Positions 1-14,829 of a DNA stretch of 64,000 nucleotides are shown piece after piece; position 1 is the stretch's first letter, and each line of letters opens with the position of its first letter. A program made the translations under genes and the position numbers. Source of the stretch: Euphorbia lathyris (taxonomy: Eukaryota; Streptophyta; Magnoliopsida; Malpighiales; Euphorbiaceae); NCBI RefSeq assembly GCF_963576675.1, contig NC_088913.1:315001-379000 (forward strand), written 5' to 3'. The notes under the pieces were generated by a model. That model did not search any database and was not told the DNA's origin. It was given only the letters and a program-made list of their open reading frames with translations.

Positions 1-1300
1 AGTTACAGTATTTTAAGTTACGTTACGTTACATTACGTTACGTTACGTTACGTTACGTTACGTTACGTTACGTTACGTTACGTTACGTTACGTTAAGTTA
101 CAGTATGTTAAATTACAGTATGTTAAGTTACAGTATTTTAAGTTACTGTATGTCACGTTACATTACGTTACGTTACGTTACGTTACGTTACGTTACAGTA
201 TTTTAAGTTACAGTATGTTATGTTACAGTATGTTAAGTTACTGAATGTTAAGTTACAGTATGTTAAGTTACAGTATGTTAAGTTACAGTATGTTAAGTTA
301 CAGTATGTTAAGTTACAGTATTTAAGTTCTAGTATGTTAAGTTATAGTATTTTAAGTTACTGTATGTTACGTTACGTTACGTTACGTTACGTTAGGTTAC
401 AACATTTTAAGTTACAGTATGTTATATTATAGTATGTTAAGTTACAAAATGTTATGTTACAGTATTTTAAGTTACAGTATGTTAAGTTATAGTATGTTAT
501 GTTACAGTATGTTAAGTTACAGTATGTTAAGTTACAGTACAGTATGTTACGTTACAGTATGCTAAGTTATAGTATGTTAAGTTACAATATGTTAAGTTAC
601 ATTATGTTAAGTTATATTATGTTATGTTGTAGTATGTTAAGTTATAGTATGTTAAGTTCCAGTATGTTAATTTACATTTTTTTTAAGTTACAGTATGTTA
701 TGTTATGTAACGTTACGTTACAATATGTTAAGTTATAGTATGTTATGTTACAGTGTGTTAAGTTACAGTATGTTATGTTACAGTATGTTAAGTTACTGTA
801 TGTTAAGTTACAGTATGTTACGTTACAGTATATTAACTTATAGTATGTTAAGCTACAGTATGTTAAGTTACAATATGTTAAGTTATAGTATGTTAAGTTA
901 CAGTACGTTACGTTATAGTATGTTATGTTACAGTATGTTAAGTTACAGTATGTTGAGTTAGAGTATGTTAAGTTACAGTATGTTAGGTTACGTTACGTTA
1001 CGTTACGTTACGCTACGTTACGTTACGTTACGTTACGTTACGTTACGTTACGCTACGTTACGTTACGTTACGTTACCTTACGTTACGTTACGTTACGTTA
1101 CGTTACGTTACGTTACGTTATGTTAAGTTACAGTTTGTTAAGTTACAATACGTTAAGTTACAGTATGTTAAGTTACAGTATGTTACATTACAGTATATTA
1201 TATTATAGTATTTTACGTTATATTATATTACATTACAGTTACGTTACGTTATGTCATAGTATGTTATGGTACAGTACGTTACGTTACGTTATGTTACGTT
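1..1300. repeat. Segment duplicated 8.18 kb away (copy at about 8194-9480)
   Basis: Coordinates 220, 499, 695 and 925 correspond to 8403, 8682, 8878 and 9108, a constant offset of 8183 bp. Upstream of a (CGTTA)n run that differs by two pentamers the offset is 8193. The two copies share private variants: gttaaattacag (near 107 and 8289), the eight-T run (677-684 and 8860-8867), the gtgtgtta variant, and paired CGCTA pentamers in the long CpG block. This indicates copying of a multi-unit block, not independent divergence of single units. Confidence 0.85.
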
Positions 1301-3417
1301 ACGTTACGTTACGTTACGTTACGTTACGTTACGTTACGTTACGTTACGTGACGTTACATTCCATTACGTTACGTTACGTTAAGTTACAGTATGTTAAGTT
1401 ACAGTATGTTAAGTTACAGTATGTTAAGTTATAGTATGTTACGTTACAGTATGTTACGTTACAGTATGTTAAGTTACAGTATGTTAAGTTACAGTATGTT
1501 ACATTACAGTATATTATATTATAGTATTTTACGTTATATTATATTACATTACAGTTACGTTACGTTATGTCATAGTATGTTATGGTACAGTACGTTACGT
1601 TACGTTATGTTACGTTACGTTACGTTACGTTACGTTACGTTACGTTACGTGACGTTACATTCCATTACGTTACGTTACGTTACGTTACGTTAAGTTACAG
1701 TATGTTAAGTTACAGTATGTTAAGTTATAGTATGTTACGTTACAGTATGTTACGTTACAGTATGTTAAGTTACAGTATGTTAAGTGCCAGTATGTTAAGT
1801 TACAGTATTTTAAGTTACGTTACGTTACATTACGTTACGTTACGTTACGTTACGTTACATTACGTTACGTTACGTTACGTTAAGTTACAGTATGTTAAGT
1901 TACAGTATGTTAAGTTATAGTATTTTAAGTTACTGTATGTCACGTTACATTACGTTACATTACGTTACGTTACAGTATTTTAAGTTACAGTATGTTATGT
2001 TACAGTATGTTAAGTTACTGAATGTTAAGTTACAGTATGTTACGTTACTGTATGTTAAGTTACAGTATGTTAAGTTACAGTATGTTAAGTTACAGTATGT
2101 TAAGTTACAGTATTTAAGTTCTAGTATGTTAAGTTATAGTATTTTAAGTTACTGTATGTTACGTTACGTTACGTTACGTTACGTTAGGTTACAACATTTT
2201 AAGTTACAGTATGTTATATTATAGTATGTTAAGTTACAAAATGTTATGTTACAGTATTTTAAGTTACAGTATGTTAAGTTATAGTATGTTATGTTACAGT
2301 ATGTTAAGTTACAGTATGTTAAGTTACAGTACAGTATGTTACGTTACAGTATGCTAAGTTATAGTATGTTAAGTTACAATATGTTAAGTTACATTATGTT
2401 AAGTTATATTATGTTATGTTGTAGTATGTTAAGTTACAGTATGTTAAGTTCCAGTATGTTAATTTACATTATTTTAAGTTACAGTATGTTATGTTATGTA
2501 ACGTTACGTTACAGTATGTTAAGTTACCGTATGTTATGTTACAGTTTGTTAAGTTACAGTATGTTATGTTACAGTATGTTAAGTTACTGTATGTTAAGTT
2601 ACAGTATGTTACGTTACAGTATATTAACTTATAGTATGTTAAGCTACAGTATGTTAAGTTACAATATGTTAAGTTATAGTATGTTAAGTTACAGTACGTT
2701 ACGTTATAGTATGTTATGTTACAGTATGTTAAGTTACAGTATGTTGAGTTAGAGTATGTTAAGTTACAGTATGTTAGGTTACGTTACGTTACGTTACGTT
2801 ACGTTACGCTATGTTACGTTACGTTACGTTACGTTACGTTACGTTACGTTACGTTACGTTACGTTACGTTACGTTACGTTATGTTAAGTTACAGTTTGTT
2901 AAATTACAATACGTTAAGTTACAGTATGTTAAGTTACAGTATGTTACATTACAGTATATTATATTATAGTATTTTACGTTATATTATATTACATTACAGT
3001 TACGTTACGTTATGTCATAGTATGTTATGGTACAGTACGTTACGTTATGTTAAGTTACGTTATGTTACGTTACGTTACGTTATGTTACGTTACGTTACGT
3101 TACGTTACGTGACGTTACATTCCATTACGTTACGTTACGTTACGTTATGTTACGTTACGTTAAGTTACAGTATGTTAAGTTACAGTATGTTAAGTTACAG
3201 TATGTTAAGTTATAGTATGTTACGTTACAGTATGTTACGTTACAGTATGTTAAGTTACAGTATGTTAAGTGCCAGTATGTTAAGTTACAGTATTTTAAGT
3301 TACGTTACGTTACATTACGTTACGTTACGTTACGTTACGTTACGTTACGTTACGTTACGTTACGTTAAGTTACAGTATGTTAAGTTACAGTATGTTAAGT
3401 TACAGTATTTTAAGTTA

Positions 3418-3988
3418 CTGTATGTCACGTTACATTACGTTACGTTACGTTACGTTACAGTATTTTAAGTTACAGTATGTTATGTTACAGTATGTTAAGT
3501 TACAGTATGTTACATTACAGTATGTTAAGTTACAGTATGTTAAGTTACAGTATGTTACATTACAGTATATTATATTATAGTATTTTACGTTATATTATAT
3601 TACATTACAGTTACGTTACGTTATGTCATAGTATGTTATGGTACAGTACGTTACGTTACGTTAAGTTACGTTATGTTACGTTACGTTACGTTACGTTACG
3701 TTACGTTACGTTACGTTACGTGACGTTACATTCCATTACGTTACGTTACGTTACGTTAAGTTACAGTATGTTAAGTTACAGTATGTTAAGTTATAGTATG
3801 TTACGTTACAGTATGTTACGTTACAGTATGTTAAGTTACAGTATGTTAAGTGCCAGTATGTTAAGTTACAGTATTTTAAGTTACGTTACGTTACATTACG
3901 TTACGTTACGTTACATTACGTTACGTTACGTTAGGTTAAGTTACAGTATGTTAAGTTACAGTATGTTAAGTTATAGTATTTTAAGTTA
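3418..3988. repeat. Truncated 571-bp HOR unit
   Basis: After the ctgtatgtcac marker the unit runs briefly through 15-mers and then joins directly to the cagtatattatattatag section near 3567. It lacks everything from gttactgaatg to the first long (CGTTA)n block. The same kind of internal deletion made the short members of the 2.7-kb dimer further right, but here it stands alone. Confidence 0.8.
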
Positions 3989-6900
3989 CTGTATGTCACG
4001 TTACATTACGTTACATTATGTTACGTTACAGTATTTTAAGTTACAGTATGTTATGTTACAGTATGTTAAGTTACTGAATGTTAAGTTACAGTATGTTACG
4101 TTACTGTATGTTAAGTTACAGTATGTTAAGTTACAGTATGTTAAGTTACAGTATGTTAAGTTACAGTATTTAAGTTCTAGTATGTTAAGTTATAGTATTT
4201 TAAGTTAATGTATGTTACGTTACGTTACGTTACGTTACGTTAGGTTACAACATTTTAAGTTACAGTATGTTATATTATAGTATGTTAAGTTACAAAATGT
4301 TATGTTACAGTATTTTAAGTTATAGTATGTTATGTTACAGTATGTTAAGTTACAGTATGTTAAGTTATAGTACAGTATGTTACGTTACAGTATGCTAAGT
4401 TATAGTATGTTAAGTTACAATATGTTAAGTTACATTATGTTAAGTTATATTATGTTATGTTGTAGTATGTTAAGTTACAGTATGTTAAGTTCCAGTATGT
4501 TAATTTACATTATTTTAAGTTACAGTATGTTATGTTATGTAACGTTACGTTACAGTATGTTAAGTTACCGTATGTTATGTTACAGTTTGTTAAGTTACAG
4601 TATGTTATGTTACAGTATGTTAAGTTACTGTATGTTAAGTTACAGTATGTTACGTTACAGTATATTAACTTATAGTATGTTAAGCTACAGTATGTTAAGT
4701 TACAATATGTTAAGTTATAGTATGTTAAGTTACAGTACGTTACGTTATAGTATGTTATGTTACAGTATGTTAAGTTACAGTATGTTGAGTTAGAGTATGT
4801 TAAGTTACAGTATGTTAGGTTACGTTACGTTACGTTACGTTACGTTACGTTACCCTATGTTACGTTACGTTACGTTACGTTACGTTACGTTACGTTACGT
4901 TACGTTACGTTATGTTAAGTTACAGTTTGTTAAATTACAATACGTTAAGTTACAGTATGTTAAGTTACAGTATGTTACATTACAGTATATTATATTATAG
5001 TATTTTACGTTATATTATATTACATTACAGTTACGTTACGTTATGTCATAGTATGTTATGGTACAGTACGTTACGTTATGTTAAGTTACGTTATGTTACG
5101 TTACGTTACGTTACGTTACGTTACGTGACGTTACATTCCATTACGTTACGTTACGTTACGTTACGTTACGTTAAGTTACAGTATGTTAAGTTACAGTATG
5201 TTAAGTTACAGTATGTTAAGTTATAGTATGTTACGTTACAGTATGTTACGTTACAGTATGTTAAGTTACAGTATGTTAAGTGCCAGTATGTTAAGTTACA
5301 GTATTTTAAGTTACGTTACGTTACATTACGTTACGTTACGTTACGTTACGTTACGTTACGTTACGTTACGTTACGTTACGTTAAGTTACAGTATGTTAAG
5401 TTACAGTATGTTAAGTTACAGTATTTTAAGTTACTGTATGTCACGTTACATTACGTTACGTTACGTTACGTTACAGTATTTTAAGTTACAGTATGTTATG
5501 TTACAGTATGTTAAGTTACTGAATGTTAAGTTACAGTATGTTACGTTACTGTATGTTAAGTTACAGTATGTTAAGTTACAGTATGTTAAGTTACAGTATT
5601 TAAGTTCTAGTATGTTAAGTTATAGTATTTTAAGTTACTGTATGTTACGTTACGTTACGTTACGTTACGTTACGTTACGTTACGTTACGTTACGTTAGGT
5701 TACAACATTTTAAGTTACAGTATGTTATATTATAGTATGTTAAGTTACAAAATGTTATGTTACAGTATTTTAAGTTACAGTATGTTAAGTTATAGTATGT
5801 TATGTTACAGTATGTTAAGTTACAGTATGTTAAGTTACAGTACAGTATGTTACGTTACAGTATGCTAAGTTATAGTATGTTAAGTTACAATATGTTAAGT
5901 TACATTATGTTAAGTTATATTATGTTATGTTGTAGTATGTTAAGTTACAGTATGTTAAGTTCCAGTATGTTAATTTACATTATTTTAAGTTACAGTATGT
6001 TATGTTATGTAACGTTACGTTACAGTATGTTAAGTTACCGTATGTTATGTTACAGTTTGTTAAGTTACAGTATGTTATGTTACAGTATGTTAAGTTACTG
6101 TATGTTAAGTTACAGTATGTTACGTTACAGTATATTAACTTATAGTATGTTAAGCTACAGTATGTTAAGTTACAATATGTTAAGTTATAGTATGTTAAGT
6201 TACAGTACGTTACGTTATAGTATGTTATGTTACAGTATGTTAAGTTACAGTATGTTGAGTTAGAGTATGTTAAGTTACAGTATGTTAGGTTACGTTACGT
6301 TACGTTACGTTACGTTACGTTACGTTACGTTACGTTACGTTACGTTACGTTACGTTACGTTACGTTACGTTACGTTACGTTACGTTACGTTACGTTATGT
6401 TAAGTTACAGTTTGTTAAATTACAATACGTTAAGTTACAGTATGTTAAGTTACAGTATGTTACATTACAGTATATTATATTATAGTATTTTACGTTATAT
6501 TATATTACATTACAGTTACGTTACGTTATGTCATAGTATGTTATGGTACAGTACGTTACGTTATGTTAAGTTACGTTACGTTACGTTACGTTACGTTACG
6601 TTACGTTACGTTACGTTACGTTACGTTACGTTACGTTACGTTACGTGAAGTTACATTCCATTACGTTACGTTACGTTACGTTACGTTAAGTTACAGTATG
6701 TTAAGTTACAGTATGTTAAGTTACAGTATGTTAAGTTATAGTATGTTACGTTACAGTATGTTACGTTACAGTATGTTAAGTTACAGTATGTTAAGTGCCA
6801 GTATGTTAAGTTACAGTATTTTAAGTTACGTTACGTTACATTACGTTACGTTACGTTACGTTACGTTACGTTACGTTACGTTACGTTACGTTACGTTAAG

Positions 6901-9900
6901 TTACAGTATGTTAAGTTACAGTATGTTAAGTTACAGTATTTTAAGTTACTGTATGTCACGTTACATTAGGTTACGTTACGTTACGTTACAGTATTTTAAG
7001 TTACAGTATGTTATGTTACAGTATGTTAAGTTACTGAATGTTAAGTTACAGTATGTTACGTTACTGTATGTTAAGTTACAGTATGTTAAGTTACAGTATG
7101 TTAAGTTACAGTATTTAAGTTCTAGTATGTTAAGTTATAGTATTTTAAGTTACTGTATGTTACGTTACGTTACGTTACGTTACGTTAGGTTACAACATTT
7201 TAAGTTACAGTATGTTATATTATAGTATGTTAAGTTACAAAATGTTATGTTACAGTATTTTAAGCTACAGTATGTTAAGTTACAGTATGTTAAGTTACAG
7301 TACTGTATGTTACGTTACAGTATGCTAAGTTATAGTATGTTAAGTTACAATATGTTAAGTTACATTATGTTAAGTTATATTATGTTATGTTGTAGTATGT
7401 TAAGTTACAGTATGTTAAGTTCCAGTATGTTAATTTACATTATTTTAAGTTACAGTATGTTATGTTATGTAACGTTACGTTACAGTATGTTAAGTTACAG
7501 TATGTTATGTTACAGTTTGTTAAGTTACAGTATGTTATGTTACAGTATGTTAAGTTACTGTATGTTAAGTTACAGTATATTACGTTACAGTATATTAACT
7601 TATAGTATGTTAAGCTACAGTATGTTAAGTTACAATATGTTAAGTTATAGTATGTTAAGTTACAGTACGTTACGTTATAGTATGTTATGTTACAGTATGT
7701 TAAGTTACAATATGTTGAGTTAGAGTATGTTAAGTTACAGTATGTTAGGTTACGTTACGTTACGTTACGTTACGTTACGTTACGTTACGTTACGTTACGT
7801 TACGTTACGTTACGTTACGTTACGTTACGTTATGTTAAGTTACAGTTTGTTAAGTTACAATACGTTAAGTTACAGTATGTTAAGTTACAGTATGTTACAT
7901 TACAGTATATTATATTATAGTATTTTACGTTATATTATATTACATTACAGTTACGTTACGTTATGTCATAGTATGTTATGGTACAGTACGTTACGTTACG
8001 TTATGTTACGTTACGTTACGTTACGTTACGTTACGTGACGTTACATTCCATTACGTTACGTTACGTTACGTTAAGTTACAGTATGTTAAGTTACAGTATG
8101 TTAATTTACAGTATGTTAAGTTATAGTATGTTACGTTACAGTATGTTACGTTACAGTATGTTAAGTTACAGTATGTTAAGTGCCAGTATGTTAAGTTACA
8201 GTATTTTAAGTTACGTTACGTTACATTACGTTACGTTACGTTACGTTACGTTACGTTACGTTACGTTACGTTACGTTACGTTAAGTTACAGTATGTTAAA
8301 TTACAGTATGTTAAGTTACAGTATTTTAAGTTACTGTATGTCACGTTACATTACGTTACGTTACGTTACGTTACGTTACAGTATTTTAAGTTACAGTATG
8401 TTATGTTACAGTATGTTAAGTTACTGAATGTTAAGTTACAGTATGTTAAGTTACAGTATGTTAAGTTACAGTATGTTAAGTTACAGTATGTTAAGTTACA
8501 GTATTTAAGTTCTAGTATGTTAAGTTATAGTATTTTAAGTTACTGTATGTTACGTTACGTTACGTTACGTTACGTTAGGTTACAACATTTTAAGTTACAG
8601 TATGTTATATTATAGTATGTTAAGTTACAAAATGTTATGTTACAGTATTTTAAGTTACAGTATGTTAAGTTATAGTATGTTATGTTACAGTATGTTAAGT
8701 TACAGTATGTTAAGTTACAGTACAGTATGTTACGTTACAGTATGCTAAGTTATAGTATGTTAAGTTACAATATGTTAAGTTACATTATGTTAAGTTATAT
8801 TATGTTATGTTGTAGTATGTTAAGTTATAGTATGTTAAGTTCCAGTATGTTAATTTACATTTTTTTTAAGTTACAGTATGTTATGTTATGTAACGTTACG
8901 TTACAATATGTTAAGTTATAGTATGTTATGTTACAGTGTGTTAAGTTACAGTATGTTATGTTACAGTATGTTAAGTTACTGTATGTTAAGTTACAGTATG
9001 TTACGTTACAGTATATTAACTTATAGTATGTTAAGCTACAGTATGTTAAGTTACAATATGTTAAGTTATAGTATGTTAAGTTACAGTACGTTACGTTATA
9101 GTATGTTATGTTACAGTATGTTAAGTTACAGTATGTTGAGTTAGAGTATGTTAAGTTACAGTATGTTAGGTTACGTTACGTTACGTTACGTTACGCTACG
9201 TTACGTTACGTTACGTTACGTTACGTTACGTTACGCTACGTTACGTTACGTTACGTTACGTTACCTTACGTTACGTTACGTTACGTTACGTTACGTTACG
9301 TTATGTTAAGTTACAGTTTGTTAAGTTACAATACGTTAAGTTACAGTATGTTAAGTTACAGTATGTTACATTACAGTATATTATATTATAGTATTTTACG
9401 TTATATTATATTACATTACAGTTACGTTACGTTATGTCATAGTATGTTATGGTACAGTACGTTACGTTACGTTAAGTTACGTTATGTTACGTTACGTTAC
9501 GTTACGTTACGTTACGTTACGTTACGTTACGTTACGTTACGTTACGTGACGTTACATTCCATTACGTTACGTTACGTTACGTTAAGTTACAGTATGTTAA
9601 GTTACAGTATGTTAAGTTATAGTATGTTACGTTACATTATGTTACGTTACAGTATGTTAAGTTACAGTATGTTAAGTGCCAGTATGTTAAGTTACAGTAT
9701 TTTAAGTTACGTTACGTTACATTACGTTACGTTACGTTACGTTACGTTACGTTACATTACGTTACGTTACGTTACGTTAAGTTACAGTATGTTAAGTTAC
9801 AGTATGTTAAGTTATAGTATTTTAAGTTACTGTATGTCACGTTACATTACGTTACATTACGTTACGTTACAGTATTTTAAGTTACAGTATGTTATGTTAC

Positions 9901-12719
9901 AGTATGTTAAGTTACTGAATGTTAAGTTACAGTATGTTACGTTACTGTATGTTAAGTTACAGTATGTTAAGTTACAGTATGTTAAGTTACAGTATGTTAA
10001 GTTACAGTATTTAAGTTCTAGTATGTTAAGTTATAGTATTTTAAGTTACTGTATGTTACGTTACGTTACGTTACGTTACGTTAGGTTACAACATTTTAAG
10101 TTACAGTATGTTATATTATAGTATGTTAAGTTACAAAATGTTATGTTACAGTATTTTAAGTTACAGTATGTTAAGTTATAGTATGTTATGTTACAGTATG
10201 TTAAGTTACAGTATGTTAAGTTACAGTACAGTATGTTACGTTACAGTATGCTAAGTTATAGTATGTTAAGTTACAATATGTTAAGTTACATTATGTTAAG
10301 TTATATTATGTTATGTTGTAGTATGTTAAGTTACAGTATGTTAAGTTCCAGTATGTTAATTTACATTATTTTAAGTTACAGTATGTTATGTTATGTAACG
10401 TTACGTTACAGTATGTTAAGTTACCGTATGTTATGTTACAGTTTGTTAAGTTACAGTATGTTATGTTACAGTATGTTAAGTTACTGTATGTTAAGTTACA
10501 GTATGTTACGTTACAGTATATTAACTTATAGTATGTTAAGCTACAGTATGTTAAGTTACAATATGTTAAGTTATAGTATGTTAAGTTACAGTACGTTACG
10601 TTATAGTATGTTATGTTACAGTATGTTAAGTTACAGTATGTTGAGTTAGAGTATGTTAAGTTACAGTATGTTAGGTTACGTTACGTTACGTTACGTTACG
10701 TTACGTTACGTTACGTTACGTTACGTTACGTTACGTTACGTTACGTTACGTTACGTTACGTTACGTTATGTTAAGTTACAGTTTGTTAAATTACAATACG
10801 TTAAGTTACAGTATGTTAAGTTACAGTATGTTACATTACAGTATATTATATTATAGTATTTTACGTTATATTATATTACATTACAATTACGTTACGTTAT
10901 GTCATAGTATGTTATGGTACAGTACGTTACGTTATGTTAAGTTACGTTATGTTACGTTACGTTACGTTACGTTACGTTACGTTACGTGACGTTACATTCC
11001 ATTACGTTACGTTACGTTACGTTACGTTACGTTAAGTTACAGTATGTTAAGTTACAGTATGTTAAGTTACAGTATGTTAAGTTATAGTATGTTACGTTAC
11101 AGTATGTTACGTTACAGTATGTTAAGTTACAGTATGTTAAGTGCCTGTATGTTAAGTTACAGTATTTTAAGTTACGTTACGTTACATTACGTTACGTTAC
11201 GTTACGTTACGTTACGTTACGTTACGTTAAGTTACAGTATGTTAAGTTACAGTATGTTAAGTTACAGTATTTTAAGTTACTGTATGTCACGTTACATTAG
11301 GTTACGTTACGTTACGTTACAGTATTTTAAGTTACAGTATGTTATGTTACAGTATGTTAAGTTACTGAATGTTAAGTTACAGTATGTTACGTTACTGTAT
11401 GTTAAGTTACAGTATGTTAAGTTACAGTATGTTAAGTTACAGTATTTAAGTTCTAGTATGTTAAGTTATAGTATTTTAAGTTACTGTATGTTACGTTACG
11501 TTACGTTACGTTACGTTAGGTTACAACATTTTAAGTTACAGTATGTTATATTATAGTATGTTAAGTTACAAAATGTTATGTTACAGTATTTTAAGCTACA
11601 GTATGTTAAGTTACAGTATGTTAAGTTACAGTACTGTATGTTACGTTACAGTATGCTAAGTTATAGTATGTTAAGTTACAATATGTTAAGTTACATTATG
11701 TTAAGTTATATTATGTTATGTTGTAGTATGTTAAGTTACAGTATGTTAAGTTCCAGTATGTTAATTTACATTATTTTAAGTTACAGTATGTTATGTTATG
11801 TAACGTTACGTTACAGTATGTTAAGTTACAGTATGTTATGTTACAGTTTGTTAAGTTACAGTATGTTATGTTACAGTATGTTAAGTTACTGTATGTTAAG
11901 TTACAGTATGTTACGTTACAGTATATTAACTTATAGTATGTTAAGCTACAGTATGTTAAGTTACAATATGTTAAGTTATAGTATGTTAAGTTACAGTACG
12001 TTACGTTATAGTATGTTATGTTACAGTATGTTAAGTTACAATATGTTGAGTTAGAGTATGTTAAGTTACAGTATGTTAGGTTACGTTACGTTACGTTACG
12101 TTACGTTACGTTACGTTACGTTACGTTACGTTACGTTACGTTACGTTACGTTACGTTACGTTACGTTACGTTACGTTACGTTACGTTACGTTACGTTACG
12201 TTACGTTACGTTACGTTATGTTAAGTTACAGTTTGTTAAGTTACAATACGTTAAGTTACAGTATGTTAAGTTACAGTATGTTACATTACAGTATATTATA
12301 TTATAGTATTTTACGTTATATTATATTACATTACAGTTACGTTACGTTATGTCATAGTATGTTATGGTACAGTACGTTACGTTACGTTATGTTACGTTAC
12401 GTTACGTTACGTTACGTTACGTTACGTGACGTTACATTCCATTACGTTACGTTACGTTAAGTTACAGTATGTTAAGTTACAGTATGTTAAGTTATAGTAT
12501 GTTACGTTACAGTATGTTACGTTACAGTATGTTAAGTTACAGTATGTTAAGTGCCAGTATGTTAAGTTACAGTATTTTAAGTTACGTTACGTTACATTAC
12601 GTTACGTTACGTTACGTTACGTTACGTTACGTTACGTTACGTTACGTTACGTTACGTTACGTTACGTTAAGTTACAGTATGTTAAGTTACAGTATGTTAA
12701 GTTACAGTATTTTAAGTTA
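3989..12719. repeat. Six consecutive single HOR units of about 1.45 kb
   Basis: Marker-to-marker distances are 1445, 1515, 1385, 1496, 1450 and 1440 bp. Each unit carries the full set of position markers in the same order. Most length differences come from the number of pentamers in the (CGTTA)n blocks, which lie after the tgttgagttagag marker and around the acattccattacg and aagtgcc markers. This segment best represents the basic unit. Units here lack the GTCAC block seen further right. Confidence 0.9.
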
Positions 12720-14295
12720 CTGTATGTCACGTTACATTACGTTACGTTACGTTACGTTACGTTACGTTACAGTATTTTAAGTTACAGTATGTTATGTTAC
12801 AGTATGTTAAGTTACTGAATGTTAAGTTACAGTATGTTAAGTTACAGTATGTTAAGTTACAGTATGTTAAGTTACAGTATGTTAAGTTACAGTATTTAAG
12901 TTCTAGTATGTTAAGTTATAGTATTTTAAGTTACTGTATGTTACGTTACGTTACGTTACGTTACGTTAGGTTACAACATTTTAAGTTACAGTATGTTATA
13001 TTATAGTATGTTAAGTTACAAAATGTTATGTTACAGTATTTTAAGTTACAGTATGTTAAGTTATAGTATGTTATGTTACAGTATGTTAAGTTACAGTATG
13101 TTAAGTTACAGTACAGTATGTTACGTTACAGTATGCTAAGTTATAGTATGTTAAGTTACAATATGTTAAGTTACATTATGTTAAGTTATATTATGTTATG
13201 TTGTAGTATGTTAAGTTACAGTATGTTAAGTTCCAGTATGTTAATTTACATTTTTTTTAAGTTACAGTATGTTATGTTATGTAACGTTACGTTACAATAT
13301 GTTAAGTTACAGTATGTTATGTTACAGTTTGTTAAGTTACAGTATGTTATGTTACAGTATGTTAAGTTACTGTATGTTAAGTTACAGTATGTTACGTTAC
13401 AGTATATTAACTTATAGTATGTTAAGCTACAGTATGTTAAGTTACAATATGTTAAGTTATAGTATGTTAAGTTACAGTACGTTACGTTATAGTATGTTAT
13501 GTTACAGTATGTTAAGTTACAGTATGTTGAGTTAGAGTATGTTAAGTTACAGTACGTTAGGTTACGTTACGTTAGGTTACGTTACGTTACGTTACGCTAC
13601 GTTACGTTACGTTACGTTACGTTACGTTACGTTACGTTACGTTACGTTACGTTACGTTACGTTACGTTATGTTAAGTTACAGTTTGTTAAGTTACAATAC
13701 GTTAAGTTACAGTATGTTAAGTTACATTATGTTACATTACAGTATATTATATTATAGTATTTTACGTTATATTATATTACATTACAGTTACGTTACGTTA
13801 TGTCATAGTATGTTATGGTACAGTACGTTACGTTACGTTAATTTACGTTATGTTACGTTACGTTACGTTACGTTACGTTACATTACGTTACGTTACGTTA
13901 CGTTACGTCATGTCATGTCACATCACGTCACGTCACGTCACGTTACGTGACGTCACGTCACGTAACTTTACATTACGTTACGTTACGTTACGTTACGTGA
14001 CGTTACATTCCATTACGTTACGTTACGTTACGTTAAGTTACAGTATGTTATGTTACAGTATGTTAAGTTACAGTATGTTAAGTTATAGTATGTTACGTTA
14101 CAGTATGTTACATTACAGTATGTTAAGTTACAGTATGTTAAGTGCCAGTATGTTAAGTTACAGTATTTTAAGTTACGTTACGTTACATTACGTTACGTTA
14201 CGTTACGTTACGTTACGTTACGTTACGTTACGTTACGTTACGTTAAGTTACAGTATGTTAAGTTACAGTATGTTAAGTTACAGTATTTTAAGTTA

Positions 14296-14829
14296 CTGTA
14301 TGTCACGTTACATTACGTTACGTTACGTTACAGTATTTTAAGTTACAGTATGTTATGTTACAGTATGTTAAGTTACTGAATGTTAAGTTACAGTATGTTA
14401 AGTTACAGTATGTTAAGTTACAGTATGTTAAGTTACAGTATGTTAAGTTACAGTATTTTAAGTTACTGTATGTCACGTTACATTACGTTACGTTACGTTA
14501 CAGTATTTTAAGTTACAGTATGTTATGTTACAGTATGTTAAGTTACTGAATGTTAAGTTACAGTATGTTACGTTACTGTATGTTAAGTTACAGTATGTTA
14601 AGTTACAGTATGTTAAGTTACAGTATGTTAAGTTATAGTATTTAAGTTCTAGTATGTTAAGTTACAGTATTTTAAGTTACGTTACGTTACATTACGTTAC
14701 GTTACGTTACGTTACGTTACGTTACGTTACGTTACGTTACGTTACGTTACGTTACGTTACGTTACGTTACGTTACGTTAAGTTACAGTATGTTAAGTTAC
14801 AGTATGTTAAGTTACAGTATTTTAAGTTA
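14296..14829. repeat. Two collapsed HOR units (170 and 364 bp)
   Basis: The ctgtatgtcac marker recurs after only 170 bp and again after 364 bp. The first mini-unit keeps gttactgaatg and then returns to the marker. The second keeps gttactgaatg and tttaagttctag and then joins an aagttacagtattttaag section. This is a local recombination scar. Confidence 0.8.
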